64,000 bases of DNA from Tubulanus polymorphus (taxonomy: Eukaryota; Nemertea; Palaeonemertea; Tubulaniformes; Tubulanidae). Below, piece after piece: positions 50,001-60,919 of the stretch (its first letter is position 1; each line of letters starts with the position of its first letter). The stretch covers positions 20,899,110 to 20,963,109 of the forward strand of contig NC_134030.1 in the NCBI RefSeq assembly GCF_964204645.1, written 5' to 3'. The position numbers and the translations under genes were made by a program. The notes under the pieces were generated by a model. The model made no database searches. It was not told the origin of the DNA and was given only the letters and a program-made list of their open reading frames with translations.

Positions 50001-53000
50001 CAACAGGTCAGCGGGGATAGCTTACTGCGGCGGGGGAGGGTTTCAGTCGGAACAGTGCGGTCACACGCTGGAACAACAGGTCAGCGGGGATAGCTTACTG
50101 CGGCGGGGGAGGGTTTCAGTCGGAACAGTGCGGTCACACGCTGGAACAACAGGTCAGCGGGGATAGCTTACTGCGGCGGGGGAGGGTTTCAGTCATTCTC
50201 GAGCTATTCTTGATAGCCAGGAATTCCTTCTCTGGTGGGTGAAGGTTCTTGTCCTGTCACTTGAGTCGCTAGCATTCCTCCTCTATCTATTTGAGAGTGC
50301 TTCTCTGGCAGTTGAGGATTCATTGCTTCTCTGGCAGTTGAGGATTCATTGCTTCTCTGGCAGTCAGGGATTCGTCCTTTTATACAGTCCACCAGGATGT
50401 GCTGTGTGGGCACCTCACACTGAAGTCTAGTGATAAAAGTTTGGAATACTAATAATGCAGCATTTTCAGTCCACCAGGGTGCGCTGTGTGTGGCTGGTCA
50501 GTCCGGCTGCGATGTATTGTTTTGATATCAGTCCACCAGGGTGGCCTGTTTGGCTCATTAATCCACCAGGGTGCGCTGTTTGGCTCATTAGTCCACCAGG
50601 GTGCGCTGTGTGTGTGGCTCGTCAGTCCACCAGGGTGTACTGTTTGGCTCATTAGACCACCAGGGTGGCCTGTTTGGCTCATTAGTCCACCAGGGTGCGC
50701 TGTTTGGCTCATTAATCCACCAGGGTGCGCTGTTTGGCTCATTAATCCACCAGGGTGCTCTGTTTGGCTCATTAGTCCACCAGGGTGCGCTGTGTGTGTG
50801 GCTCGGCAGTCCACCAGGGTGCGCTGTTTGGCTCATTAGTCCACCAGGGTGCGCTGTTTGACTCATTAATCCACCAGGGTGCGCTGTTTGGCTCATTAAT
50901 CCACCAGGGTGCTCTGTTTGGCTCATTAGTCCACCAGGGTGCGCTGTGTGTGTGGCTCGTCAGTCCACCAGGGTGGCCTGTTTGGCTCATTAGTCCACCA
51001 GGGTGCGCTGTGTGTGTGGCTCGTCAGTCCACCAGGGTGTACTGTTTGGCTCATTAGACCACCAGGGTGGCCTGTTTGGCTCATTAGTCCACCAGGGTGC
51101 GCTGTTTGGCTCATTAATCCACCAGGGTGCGCTGTTTGGCTCATTAATCCACCAGGGTGCTCTGTTTGGCTCATTAGTCCACCAGGGTGCGCTGTGTGTG
51201 TGGCTCGGCAGTCCACCAGGGTGCGCTGTTTGGCTCATTAGTCCACCAGGGTGCGCTGTTTGACTCATTAGTCCCCCAGGGTGCGCTGTTTGGCTCGTCA
51301 GTCCACCAAGGTACGCTGTTTGGCTCATTAGTCCACCAGGGTGCGCTGTTTGGCTCATTAGTCCACCAGGGTGCGCTGTTTGACTCATTAGTCCCCCAGG
51401 GTGCGCTGTTTGGCTCGTCAGTCCACCAAGGTACGCTGTTTGACTCATTAGTCCCCCAGGGTGCGCTGTTTGGCTCGTCAGTCCACCAAGGTACGCTGTT
51501 TGGCTCATTAGTCCACCAGGGTGCTCTGTTTGGCTCATCCAGCCGACCGCTGCAGGTTTTGAATGTGAATGTCGTGTATTTTTCAGGTGGAGTTGTTCGA
51601 GAATATAAAACCGCTGTTCGCTAATAAACCGTTGATGATTTGCGTGAATAAAATCGACGTCAAAAGCATAGATGAGTTGGAAGACGAGCGAAAGGTAAAT
51701 GATTTTCACGATTCTGTTAAACTGTTCGGATTTAGGAGTTTGTCCACATAAATAATACTGAATATGAGGAAACTGAAAGAAAGAGATGCAGACATTTTCT
51801 CAAAATTTGAAATTTTCTTGAAAAACTCCTTAATCCAGGTTTGACTAATCTTTAGGGACCCTGTGTAATCAACACTTAACTAGCCCTAGAATATTTTCTG
51901 TAGGGTCCCTGTGTACTGGGAACTAGCCCTAAAATATTTTCTGTAGGGACCCTGTGTGCTCAGAACTAACCTAAGAGTATCTTCAGTTCGACATTCTTTG
52001 ATATATTTTGTCAATGTCCTTTTTTCCAGCAAATATTCGAGAATTTCAAGTCAGACGGTCTGCCGGTGTTGGAGATGAGCACGCTGAACGAACAGGGCGT
52101 GAACGAGGTGAAAACCGAGGCGTGCGATCGTCTGCTCGCGCACCGCGTCGAGGTCAAAATGAAGGGCAAGAAAGTGACGAACGTTCTGAATCGGCTGCAC
52201 GTCGCGATGCCGGCCGCTCGCGACGCTAAACACCGGCCGGTCTGCATTCCGGATGCGGTCGCCGCCAAACGACAAGCGATGCAAGTCACCGACGCCAAGG
52301 AAAGAAAACAGAGACTCGTAAGTGAAACGCTGATTAACGTTTGACGGTATCAGGACAATTGCCCCCCCCCCCCCCAAAAAAAAAAATTAAATCTTTTTAA
52401 TCTTAAAGTAACACAAATATTTATTTCAAATTAATTAGACAAAGTGAACTAATTCTAGCTAATTACTCTAGGACTGCTTTAAAGTTTTTAATTGGCTAAA
52501 GTAACGCTAAAACTGATTCCAATAAATTAGTCAACGTTAACTAATACACTAATAAGTGGACTTATTAAGTTTCCTTTAATTTGGTAAGTGAATTATAATA
52601 ACACAAGGACTGATTTAAAGTTTTTGATCTGCACACAACATCAGTTATTCGATATCTTATAAATCTATATTCAATGATATACAAATGAATTTCTAAGTAA
52701 AGTATTTTGTTAATCAAAATCAAAAAGGATTTTGTTCGGGGGGGGGGGCAAATTGTCCTAGAACCTGTATTCGAACAGGATGATGGGTTTAATTTAGCGC
52801 TGGATTCCTCTAAAATATATTGTGTCATAATTTGGTTCTTTCCTATAAATCTACGGACTGGACTATGTGTACGGCACAAACATTATCAATACTTTTATTC
52901 GAAATTCTTCAATTTTTTATCACAAAAAGAAAATTGATTTGAGTAAAAGTTACATCTAGATTTGAAGAGTCGTATGTCGTATATTGAAACACGAAGATGA

Positions 53001-56000
53001 ATTTTATTATTTAGTGCTGGATTCCTGTTAAATTTTATTGTGTCATAATTTGGTTCTTTCCTTTAAATCTACGGATTGGACTATGTGTACGGCAACCTGG
53101 ACCCAGTTCCACAGTCGTGAGTTAGAGTTAACTCTGAGTTAAAGTTAATTCTTTTTCAATGTTTTAACCCAGGGTCAAATCTTAACTCAGAACTGTGGAA
53201 CTGGTCCCTGGTGGCTAACTCTATGGATAATGAATTAAGTTAATACCAGTCTATAAAACCGGACCCTGTGGTTCACTTAAATTCTCGAAGCAATTTTACA
53301 AACTCGATCTTCAAATAGGTTTCTAATGCCTGAGCTATTTTAATCACGGCGAACTGTTTAACTGGTACTGTAACGATGGTGTTTGTGTGTTTAATTCAGG
53401 AGCGCGACGTCGAAGCCGAGATGGGCGACGACTACGTTCTCGACTTGCGTAAGAAATGGCTGCTTCACAACGACGACGAGAAATACGACGTCATTCCGGA
53501 AATCTGGCACGGACACAACATCGCCGACTATATCGATCCGGAGATATTCACCGTAAGTATCGATCGATCGCGTCGCCAGGTGGCGCTTCGAGGTTAGGAC
53601 ATAATGTGCCTGCCGGACTGCATTCAAGATGGCTGCCAAGCAGTCTCTAAGATCTATCGTTCGTAAATTCATTGACTCACAGATAAATTGGCACTTATGA
53701 ATTCAAGATGGCTGCCAAGCAGTCTCTAAGATCCACCGTTTGTAAATTCATTGACTCACAGATAAATTTCCCTCATGAATTCAATATGGCTGTCAGGCAG
53801 TCTCTAAGATCCACCGTTTGTAAATTCATTGACTCACAGATAAATTTCCCTCATGAATTCAATATGGCTGCCAGGCAGTCTCTAAGATCCACCGTTTGTA
53901 AATTCATTGACTCACAGATAAATTTCCCTCATGAATTCAATATGGCTGTCAGGCAGTCTCTAAGATCCGCCGTTTGTTAATTCATTGACTCACAGATAAA
54001 TTGTCCCTCATGAATTCAATATGGCTGCCAGGCAGTCTCTGAGATCCACCGTTTGTAAGTTCATTGTCTCACTGATAAATTGTCCCTCATGAATTCAATA
54101 TGGCTGCCAGGCAGTCTCTGAGATCCACCGTTTGTAAGTTCATTGTCTCACCGATAAATTGTCCCTCATGAATTCAATATGGCTGCCAGGCAGTCTCTAA
54201 GATCCACTGTTGTAAATTCATTGACTCACAGATAAATTTCCCTCATGAATTCAATATGGCTGTCAGGCAGTCTCTAAGATCCACCGTTTGTAAATTCATT
54301 GACTCACAGATAAATTGTCCCTCATGAATTCAATATGGCTGCCAGGCAGTCTCTGAGATCCACCGTTTGTAAGTTCATTGTCTCACCGATAAATTGTCCC
54401 TCATGAATTCAATATGGCTGCCAGGCAGTCTCTGAGATCCACGGTTCGTAAATTCATTTACTCACCAATGAATTGACACTTACCTTATGAATTCAAGATG
54501 ACTGCCAGGCAGCCCAGGTATTCATATCCGACTGTCAACTCTGCACGCAATTAAAGTGTTTTTGTTTTTATCTCGTAGAAATTGGAAGAGCTCGAGACCG
54601 AAGAGGGTCTACGCGAGAAAGCCGGAGTTTACGACTCGGATGAAAGCGAAGACGACGAAGAGATGGTCGAAATACGGAAAACGGCGAAAAAGTAAGAATC
54701 GACCCGTCCCGAAAAAACGTGTCCCAGGGACTTCGTGAAATTGATCTAAAACGAGTAGACTCCTCTAGAAAAGATGCCTGCCTCCATAAATCGCTCAATG
54801 ACATCATTATATTTAAATATAAAGACCCTTTTATGAATAGATGTCTGCCTCCATAAATCCACCTATGACATCATAAAATTTAATCATAGAGAATACCCTT
54901 TTATGAATAGGTGTCTGCCTCCATGAATCCACCTATTATATTATCATTATGATCTGACTCATTTGGAAAAGATGCGTGCCTGCCTCTCCCTATAAGATTG
55001 TCAAATTCAGTTATAGAGTACCCAGTTAGTAAACACATGATGGAATTGAACTTTCAGAAACATCGCCGGGTCCATGAATCCCCCTATGACATCATTGATT
55101 TGAATTACAAAAAAAAAACAATGCTGCCTCCATAAATCCCCCTATGATAGCATCAAATTTCTGATGTATTCGTTAAAAAATGTTTTCTTTCAATTTAACC
55201 CTTTCAGTGCTGACTAATCAATACCCTATAGTGCTAGAGATAATTTGAAATTTAAAAAAAATTCCACCCTAGTGTGTTGAACAATGGGAATACCACTATA
55301 GTGCGTCTACACCACAGCGCGGTGTATCATTAGTTACTAATATTTCACTAAGTTTGACAGGTGCTGCCATTTTTCAAGAGAGATAATTACTAATTACATC
55401 GATACACATCAATACACCACAGTGCGGTGTACTAGCAAAATCCATCACTGATTCATACACCGCACTGTGGTGTAGATGCACTGAAAGGGTTAAGTGTGTC
55501 TACACCATGGTGCGGCGTATCATTAGTTACTTATATTTCACTATGTTTGACAGGAGCTGCCATCTTTCAATAGAGATAAAAACTTATTACTAATAACATC
55601 AATACACCGCAGTGCGGCGTACTAGCAAAATCTATCACTGATTTATACACCACACTGCGGTGTAGACGCACTGAAAGGGTTAAATCGTTAATCAGTGATT
55701 AATCTGTTTCTCTTGTGTCTGTGTGTGTAGGATTCGTGATAAGATCACGTTGATCGGAAAGGAGTCGAAGGAGAAACGTTCGATACAGAAACCGCATCTA
55801 CCGCGAACGGCTAAACGATTCACGCGTTCGCGACTCGAATCAGAAATGGGCGAATTGGGAATCGAATTCGACGAAGATGCCTCGGTAATTAATATACTGT
55901 CGTTTTTAGCCTCGTTCGCACGCGAAAATACGTTCGCCTCCATGAATCCCCTATGACATCATCGTATTGTCTGCTAGTAATTTGATCTATAGACACTTCT

Positions 56001-57629
56001 AGAAAAGATGTCTGCCTCTTTCAATCCCCCTATGACATATATTGTCTGCTAGTGATTTGATCTATAGACACTTCTAGAAAAGATGTCTGCCTCTTTTAAT
56101 CCCCTTATGACATCATCATATTGTCTGCTAGTAATTTGATCGATAAACACTTCTAGAAAAGATATCTGCCTCCGTAAATCCCCCTATGACATCATCAAAT
56201 TGTTGACTTTTGATTCGATTTTTAGACACTGCCTCCTTAAATCGCCTTATGACATCATCAAATTGCCTATAAGTGATTTGTCAAATGGATATTTCCAGAA
56301 AGGATGTCTGCCTACATGAAGCACGTTATGTCATTATCGAATTGTCCGCTAGATATTTGAACTATAGATACGTCTAGAAATGATGGCCAACTCTTTCGAT
56401 CCCCCTATGACATCATCGAGTGAATCAGTTCGTATGTTGTTTAATTGTAGCCGAACTACATGGCGAGAACCCGTAGTCAAAGTCGTAAACCGCTGAAGCG
56501 TAAAGCCGACCGCTCGGAATCGCGGTCGCGTCCTCCGAGAGATAAATCGGGCGTCCGCGACGAATCGGTAAGTAGTGGAACCCCTCCCCTAAAGTCGAAG
56601 GAGTATTCCGTCGAATGTGACCCACGTTTGCTTGATTTCGTGATAAGGCTAAATAAAAATGATACCTTGTTTCTCCGCAGCGGCCGGGTCATATTTGTAA
56701 AATATGATAAAATTTATAAACAGTTCATTTCTATAGCGGCCGGGTCTGTTATGGTGAAATTGATCACGATTTTAAAAAAAGTAATGTATAGGGTAGATAG
56801 GCGGCCGGCCGGGTCAACATTTAAGCTCAGGAGAGCGAAGAAACAAGGTATCCATTTTTTTTAGCCTAAGTGAATACTTCAGGCTATGTATATGGAGCTC
56901 AGACCATAGGATTAAAATCTACTACAGCAGTAGTTCTGAGCGGATTAAAAAGGATTTTTAGAATTTCTTAAAATAGTTTTAAGAAATCTTAATTAATCTG
57001 GCCAGATAGTAAGTAGTTCAGTAAATGCTTACGCCGTAAGTTGTACATTGACGTGAAAAAAAAAATTTCTGAAACATCCTTTTATTTTGTGATGGAATAA
57101 GATAATAAGATAATAAAAAAAGGAAAAGAATGATGAAAATTCCACGGCCTAGTTGAATAACTATGCCTAAATGGGTACAGTTAGGACCAGGATTTATGTT
57201 AATCCTATTCAGCGGTTATTAAATAAGAATTATGAGTCGGATAGTCATAAGCATCAAAATGTGCTTAAAAATTTGCCCTGCAGTTTTTCTCATATGAAAG
57301 TGATGCAGAAATTTGAAATTTTCTCATTTAAAACTCGTCGAAACTCTGTACGGGGACCCTGTATTGTATATATGAATCCGATCCTCTGAATAAATGTGAC
57401 CCCCCCCGTCTCCGCCGCTCTGCGGAGATGAACGAGGACGGACGATCGAAATAATTGTCTCTTTCGCGAATTTCAGATGGCGAAGAAAGCGCGGAAGATC
57501 AGCAAAAACGCCGAGCGTCCGCGTAACCGGTTCGGTAAGATCGGAGAAGCCGATCGCCACATCGGAACGAAAATGCCGAAACATCTGTTCTCGGGAAAAC
57601 GGAAGAACGGGAAAACCGATCGCAGATAG
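44004..57629 (+). CDS. GTPBP4: NOG1 / GTPBP4 nucleolar GTP-binding protein (complete, 13 exons)
   Basis: Exons 44004-44051, 46515-46685, 47227-47330, 48338-48421, 48953-49106, 49481-49723, 51587-51694, 52030-52317, 53400-53552, 54579-54691, 55731-55884, 56451-56567 and 57477-57629. The sum is 1,890 nt, 629 residues plus stop, close to the human protein (634). All borders are GT..AG and phases agree. The 16-codon first exon reads [16 protein letters not shown]. GTPase motifs: G1 GFPNVGKS (175-182), G3 DTPG (221-224), G4 NKID (289-292). The C-terminal tail is basic and ends KTDRR. NOG1 is an essential GTPase of the Obg/OBG-like class that binds pre-60S ribosomal particles in the nucleolus and helps their maturation. 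A polyadenylation signal AATAAA lies at 57742. The introns are loaded with minisatellites and MITEs. Confidence 0.96.
44293..45586. mobile_element. 1.29-kb foldback DNA transposon, 8-bp target duplication
   Basis: Ends CACAGGGACTTGTCAC and GTGACAAGTCCCTGTG, flanked by perfect direct repeats GTCGCTGA (44285-44292 and 45587-45594). The arms are similar inverted copies over about 550 bp and leave a short centre near 44940. No transposase is encoded. An 8-bp duplication fits hAT- or P-type elements; the exact superfamily is unclear. It lies in intron 1 of NOG1. Confidence 0.88.
45715..45785 (-). other. degenerate tRNA-like sequence
   Basis: On the minus strand TGGTCTAGTGG fits an A box and GGTTCGAGTC a B box at tRNA-like spacing, but the T stem and acceptor pair poorly. 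Likely a tRNA-derived relic or SINE head rather than a working tRNA. Confidence 0.4.
45811..46200. mobile_element. 390-bp MITE with about 60-bp inverted ends, TA target
   Basis: Left atgtctatttattaat and right attaataaatagacat, extending through ctgggatatttt/aaatatcccag. TA on both sides (45809-45810 and 46201-46202), as for Tc1/mariner-type elements. Intron 1 of NOG1. Confidence 0.8.
46716..47070. repeat. 76-bp minisatellite in NOG1 intron 2, about 4.5 units
   Basis: Unit contains ggattccacttgtggcaagt and ccaggtgtcgctagcgcgca. The same motif occurs singly at 37.8, 41.9 and 32.1 kb, so the unit was likely seeded by a dispersed repeat. Confidence 0.93.
47370..48012. repeat. 29-bp minisatellite in NOG1 intron 3, about 22 units
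   Basis: Unit ccctgcagtgcggtgta plus taacccctccca or caacccaccaa variants, with blocks of variants repeated in higher order. It makes long spurious frames on both strands. The gcagtgcggtgta core resembles the inside of the TTAA MITE. Confidence 0.95.
48466..48600. repeat. dispersed repeat (ggttctttcctataaatcta), copy 1
   Basis: In NOG1 intron 4. Near-identical to 52822-52960 and partly to 53035-53092 in intron 8, all same orientation. Element type unknown. Confidence 0.7.
48668..48778. mobile_element. foldback MITE, cagtttcacaaaaa family
   Basis: Left gcccagtttcacaaaaa and right tttttgtgaaactgggt, about 110 bp, in NOG1 intron 4. Diverged relative of the cagttccacag foldbacks at 42.8 and 53.1 kb. 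Confidence 0.7.
49690..50192. repeat. 73-bp minisatellite carrying the NOG1 exon 6 end and donor
   Basis: About seven units; starts of gcggtcaca at 49701, 49775, 49911, 49984, 50057 and 50130 (one unit has lost 10 bases). Each unit holds the last 33 bases of exon 6 (encoding [11 protein letters not shown]), the donor CAG|GTCAGC, about 30 G-rich bases and, from the third unit on, a ttcag just before the next exon-like block. Confidence 0.95.
50390..51545. repeat. 30-bp minisatellite in NOG1 intron 6, about 38 units
   Basis: Unit ccaccagggtgcgctgtttg followed by gctcattagt. A higher-order duplication of about 402 bp is visible (50601-50861 repeats at 51003-51263). All open frames here are repeat artefacts. 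Confidence 0.95.
52352..52761. mobile_element. element with aggacaatttgccccccc ends
   Basis: Left aggacaatt-gcccccccc and right ggggggggcaaattgtcct, about 410 bp, AT-rich inside, in NOG1 intron 8. Terminal homopolymer C/G tracts make the edges unsure. Confidence 0.6.
52822..52960. repeat. dispersed repeat (ggttctttcctataaatcta), copy 2
   Basis: Same sequence as 48466-48600. A third partial copy lies at 53035-53092 beside the next foldback. Confidence 0.7.
53097..53215. mobile_element. foldback MITE, cagttccacag family, copy 2
   Basis: About 119 bp, ends gacccagttccacag and ctgtggaactggtcc. Very similar to 42832-42931. Confidence 0.75.
53620..54515. repeat. 78-bp minisatellite in NOG1 intron 9, about 11 units
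   Basis: Unit contains attcaatatggctgccaggc, agtctctaagatccaccgt and gactcacagataaat. Fills most of the intron. Confidence 0.95.
54735..55150. repeat. diverged tandem repeat (ctgcctccataaatccaccta), NOG1 intron 10
   Basis: About five imperfect units of roughly 80 bp with tgcctccataaatc and atgacatcat. The same unit continues in intron 11 (55930-56420), so the array flanks exon 11. Confidence 0.8.
55199..55489. mobile_element. TTAA-type MITE, complete, NOG1 intron 10
   Basis: Ends CCCTTTCAGTGC and GCACTGAAAGGG flanked by TTAA at 55195-55198 and 55490-55493; 291 bp. Same family as the receptor-intron elements. Confidence 0.88.
55494..55683. mobile_element. TTAA-type MITE, right part only
   Basis: Directly follows the complete copy and shares its TTAA. 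Keeps the right terminal repeat and a second TTAA at 55680-55683 but no left end. Probably formed by partial tandem duplication. Confidence 0.8.
55930..56420. repeat. diverged tandem repeat (gtctgcctctttcaatccccc), NOG1 intron 11
   Basis: Six or so imperfect units of about 80 bp containing cttctagaaaagatgtctgc and cccctatgacatcat. Related to 54735-55150. Confidence 0.85.
56647..56866. mobile_element. 220-bp MITE, TAA target site, copy 2 (NOG1 intron 12)
   Basis: ggctaaa...tttagcc ends flanked by TAA (56644-56646 and 56867-56869). Inverted relative to copy 1; same length. Confidence 0.88.
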
Positions 57630-57741
57630 AAATATGTTCGAGTCGATTTTTTAAAATGCGGGTTGTTCGTTTTGTTTTGTTTTTCGGGGGTCGTCGTTCT
57701 GACATGGTTCACCACGTCACTGTAATAACAACTATAGTGAG

Positions 57742-57747
57742 AATAAA
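57742..57747 (+). terminator. polyadenylation signal of NOG1
   Basis: AATAAA 113 bases after the stop codon at 57627-57629. Confidence 0.8.
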
Positions 57748-57749
57748 TT

Positions 57750-59906
57750 AAATTGAAATTGTGATGAATTTTCTGGTTTCGTGATGTTTGTTATCGCTCG
57801 TCCTCCCACGGTACGGATTGGAACCTGATGATGGCGGTATCGTTGCACTCGGCCACGGCACGAACCCCGGTCACACTAGACCGGGTGCGCAGGTACAACA
57901 TGCGCAGCTTTACCGCTCGAAAACTTGCGGCACCAATCAGATCGCTCGTATAATCACTGAGGCAAATTTCACGGAAGTACTATGGGAAAACCCGGGCTAA
58001 AATAGAAAGGGATATCTGATTGGCTAATAATGACATCATCTAAGCTGCGCGTGTGATGCGCACTCGAAGGACAATTTGATAAATTCCACACTCGATAAAG
58101 CGAACTATCGGATATAACGAACGGATTGTCTGACAAAAATTATACGGCATGTCATTCAAAATATTTGAGACCTCTTCGTATAAATAAGGCAAGCTTTCGG
58201 AGTTTTACAACTGATGACCTAAATGAATCTACAAATTTATGTAATTGCGGGTTATCTACAACGTACAAGCTAATAAAAAGGTCTCGACGAAAATTGGCAG
58301 AATTGTTGGCAGATTGTTGTCCGCGCCAGACAAGACGTCTTTCAATATCGGTTATCATCAAAAACGTGGTTTGATTAGAACAGGAAAATTGCTGCAAAAT
58401 TTCATCAAAGGCGGTGAAAATAGATGGATGTGAAAAATAAATTGACACGAAAACTGGTGCTAGTTTTACGTGACCCTGGATCCACTTTAGGCCCGATTTT
58501 GAGCTGTTGTACAAATTCCCTCTTCACCACTAATGAGCATGCATTGTAAACTTGTTGAATCCAGGTCTAATATCAATCCTGGAATATTTCGAAATATCAG
58601 GGGCCGGGTTTATGGATATTCTTTAACCCCGAAAGCCAATTTTTCAATTTTAAGCCTTTTTAAAAAATTCCTATAATTGTCAAATCATGCCTACGTAGCA
58701 AATTATTTCAAATTTCCGTATTGCGGTTTCTAATCCTCTGGGTCCTTGATGTCATTTTATCTTGTTTCATCATTTTTGTCCTTCTTCAACGCTTGAAGAT
58801 GAATAAACCGTTAGAAAATAAATCTAGTAGTCCGAGTTTTATAATAAATGTCGGTTGTCGACACTACGTAATTGCGAACGCGGAAAAAACAAAATTCCAA
58901 CAAATAAGAAACAAATAATAATCAAACAACATTTTCAATTTGCAGTCGATTTAATTAATTTGACAGACAAGTGCGTCTCTCTAAACTAGCCGCTAGGAGC
59001 GCTAGCGCATATACATGCCCGGTTATAAGAAAAACGGTGGTAAGAAGACTCATAGCTTTATATTCATTAAGTATGGTATCAAACAGGGAACTGATTGCAG
59101 CCATTGCTTAGATTTAGGACCATCTTAAGTTTTATAGCGAATCTAACTCATTGAAACCAGTCTAAGCACATTTTGGTTCTATAACCAATCTAACAACTTG
59201 AGACCAGTCTAATCTCCATTTGATTCTATAACCAGCTTGTCGACAGAAATTGTGCAATATATCAAGGATCAATACAGTTATTTTGAATTTGAATATATCA
59301 ATGATTTTGAATTGAATTGACCGGCAACCAGTCACACCCTATATATTTATGACGTACTGCATATATCCTCTTAATAATTCATTAATACAATATATGAAAT
59401 TTCAAATGAAAGAATTATGAAATGTATCTAAATAAAAAAACCGTCAAAATTTAAATTTTCGTTACTTTGAAACCCCAATTTTGATGACGTAGTGCACACC
59501 GACTCTCACGAGTACTCTTTGAATAACAATGTTTCAATGTATTTTTTTTTTACCAATGACCATCTGGATTAATCAGGAAGGCCATGTTTACTAATGTAGA
59601 GTTTCAAATATGTGCTCAAATTTACGGAGCATATGTTTCACTTTAAGCTATTTAGCTCATCTTCTAGATATCGATACTACTAACTACACTGTGATCATTA
59701 GAATTTTAACCCGAGTTGGCGTCAAACGCTGAGCAGAGCGCCATTAGATAACTGATAACTATACAAGAAGACGGCGGCAATTTGTAAATTATTTTATCGC
59801 GCTCTCTGTCAATCCGTCACTATTCATATTTTACTTGCTGCCGAAGTAAAAGAATTTGAGAATTATACGGATGAATGACCAGACGAGCAGGTATGTTTAA
59901 ACGTAA
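57750..59906. other. intergenic, no gene assigned
   Basis: Short frames at 58126-58514 on both strands precede an AATAAA near 58437, but no recognisable protein, intron border or homologue is seen. At 59100-59230 there are repeated ccagtctaa motifs. Otherwise nothing supported. Confidence 0.35.
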
Positions 59907-60127
59907 GGCTAAACAAAAATGATACCTTGTTTCTCCGCAGCGGCCGGGTCATTTTTGTAAAATATGATAAAATTTATAAACAGTTCATTTCTACAGCGGC
60001 CGGGTCTGTTATGGTAAAATTGATCACGATTTTAAAAAAAAAGTAATGTATAGGGTAGATAGGCGGCCGGCCGGGTCAACATTTAAGCTCAGCAGAGCGG
60101 AAAAACAAGGTATCAATTTTTTTGGCC
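59907..60127. mobile_element. 221-bp MITE, TAA target site, copy 3
   Basis: ggctaaa...tttggcc ends flanked by TAA (59904-59906 and 60128-60130). Same orientation as copy 2 and highly similar to it. Confidence 0.88.
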
Positions 60128-60130
60128 TAA

Positions 60131-60919
60131 TTTGCGTAGTCTAAATAGGTTTTCGATGTCTAACCTGTCTTTAGATCTTACAACTTTAAATAATTTCAGT
60201 GGTGCATATACTTTATATTCAATAATTTTGAAATAACTGCTGTATAATATATATAAAAAAGCCCGAAACCCAATCGAGTAAAACAAATTAAGAATCGTAT
60301 TCATTTTAAAGATGGCTTTCCCGGGGCGCGCAAATATGTTCATTCTGAGCTTTAAATGATTAAAGGGCCGGACGCGGGTTTTACATAAACACCATATTTC
60401 TGTAGCATCGAGTGGATATGCTAAACTAAGTAAATCCTGAATACTATTACTAAGAAATCTCCTTAATTACCTAGAAATTACAAACCAAAACACCAGGTAT
60501 ATCACCGTTTTGAAACACCCTGTATACACGCGCTGTACATGTGCGTTACGAATTAATATTCAGAAACCACCTGAACGCAGAGAAAATAATTCGAGTATTT
60601 CTAAAATATGATTGGACAGAGAAATAACCACGCGTTATGAAACTGAGAATTGCTGCACAGATCGATGGTAATTACTGGGATGTTGATCGTTTGAGTCAGA
60701 GCCAACACTAATGACAGAACGAGTAAAAATATCATAGGCGATTTCGACAAAATATCAGCGGTTGAAAATAATTGCTGGATTTTAAAATTGCTGAGTGAAG
60801 CAAATCATGGATTTCACGAGTAAGAAATGTAAAATTCTACCTCATTTATGAATGGAACTTGAAGCTCTGTGGACAACCGATCAGAATTTGAATAGTGAAG
60901 GAATTTCATTCATGGGCTG
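60131..60919. other. 5' flank of receptor copy D
   Basis: Unlike the flanks of copies A-C. A two-codon upstream frame (ATG GGC TGA, 60912-60920) overlaps the receptor start ATG by one base. No other regulatory element recognised. Confidence 0.4.

Noticed and set aside
50449-51709. Proline/glycine-rich frames at 50.4-51.7 kb
   Set aside because: By-products of the 30-bp minisatellite inside NOG1 intron 6.
58126-58514. Overlapping frames on both strands near 58.3 kb as a gene
   Set aside because: No recognisable protein or splice structure; the AATAAA nearby is not enough.
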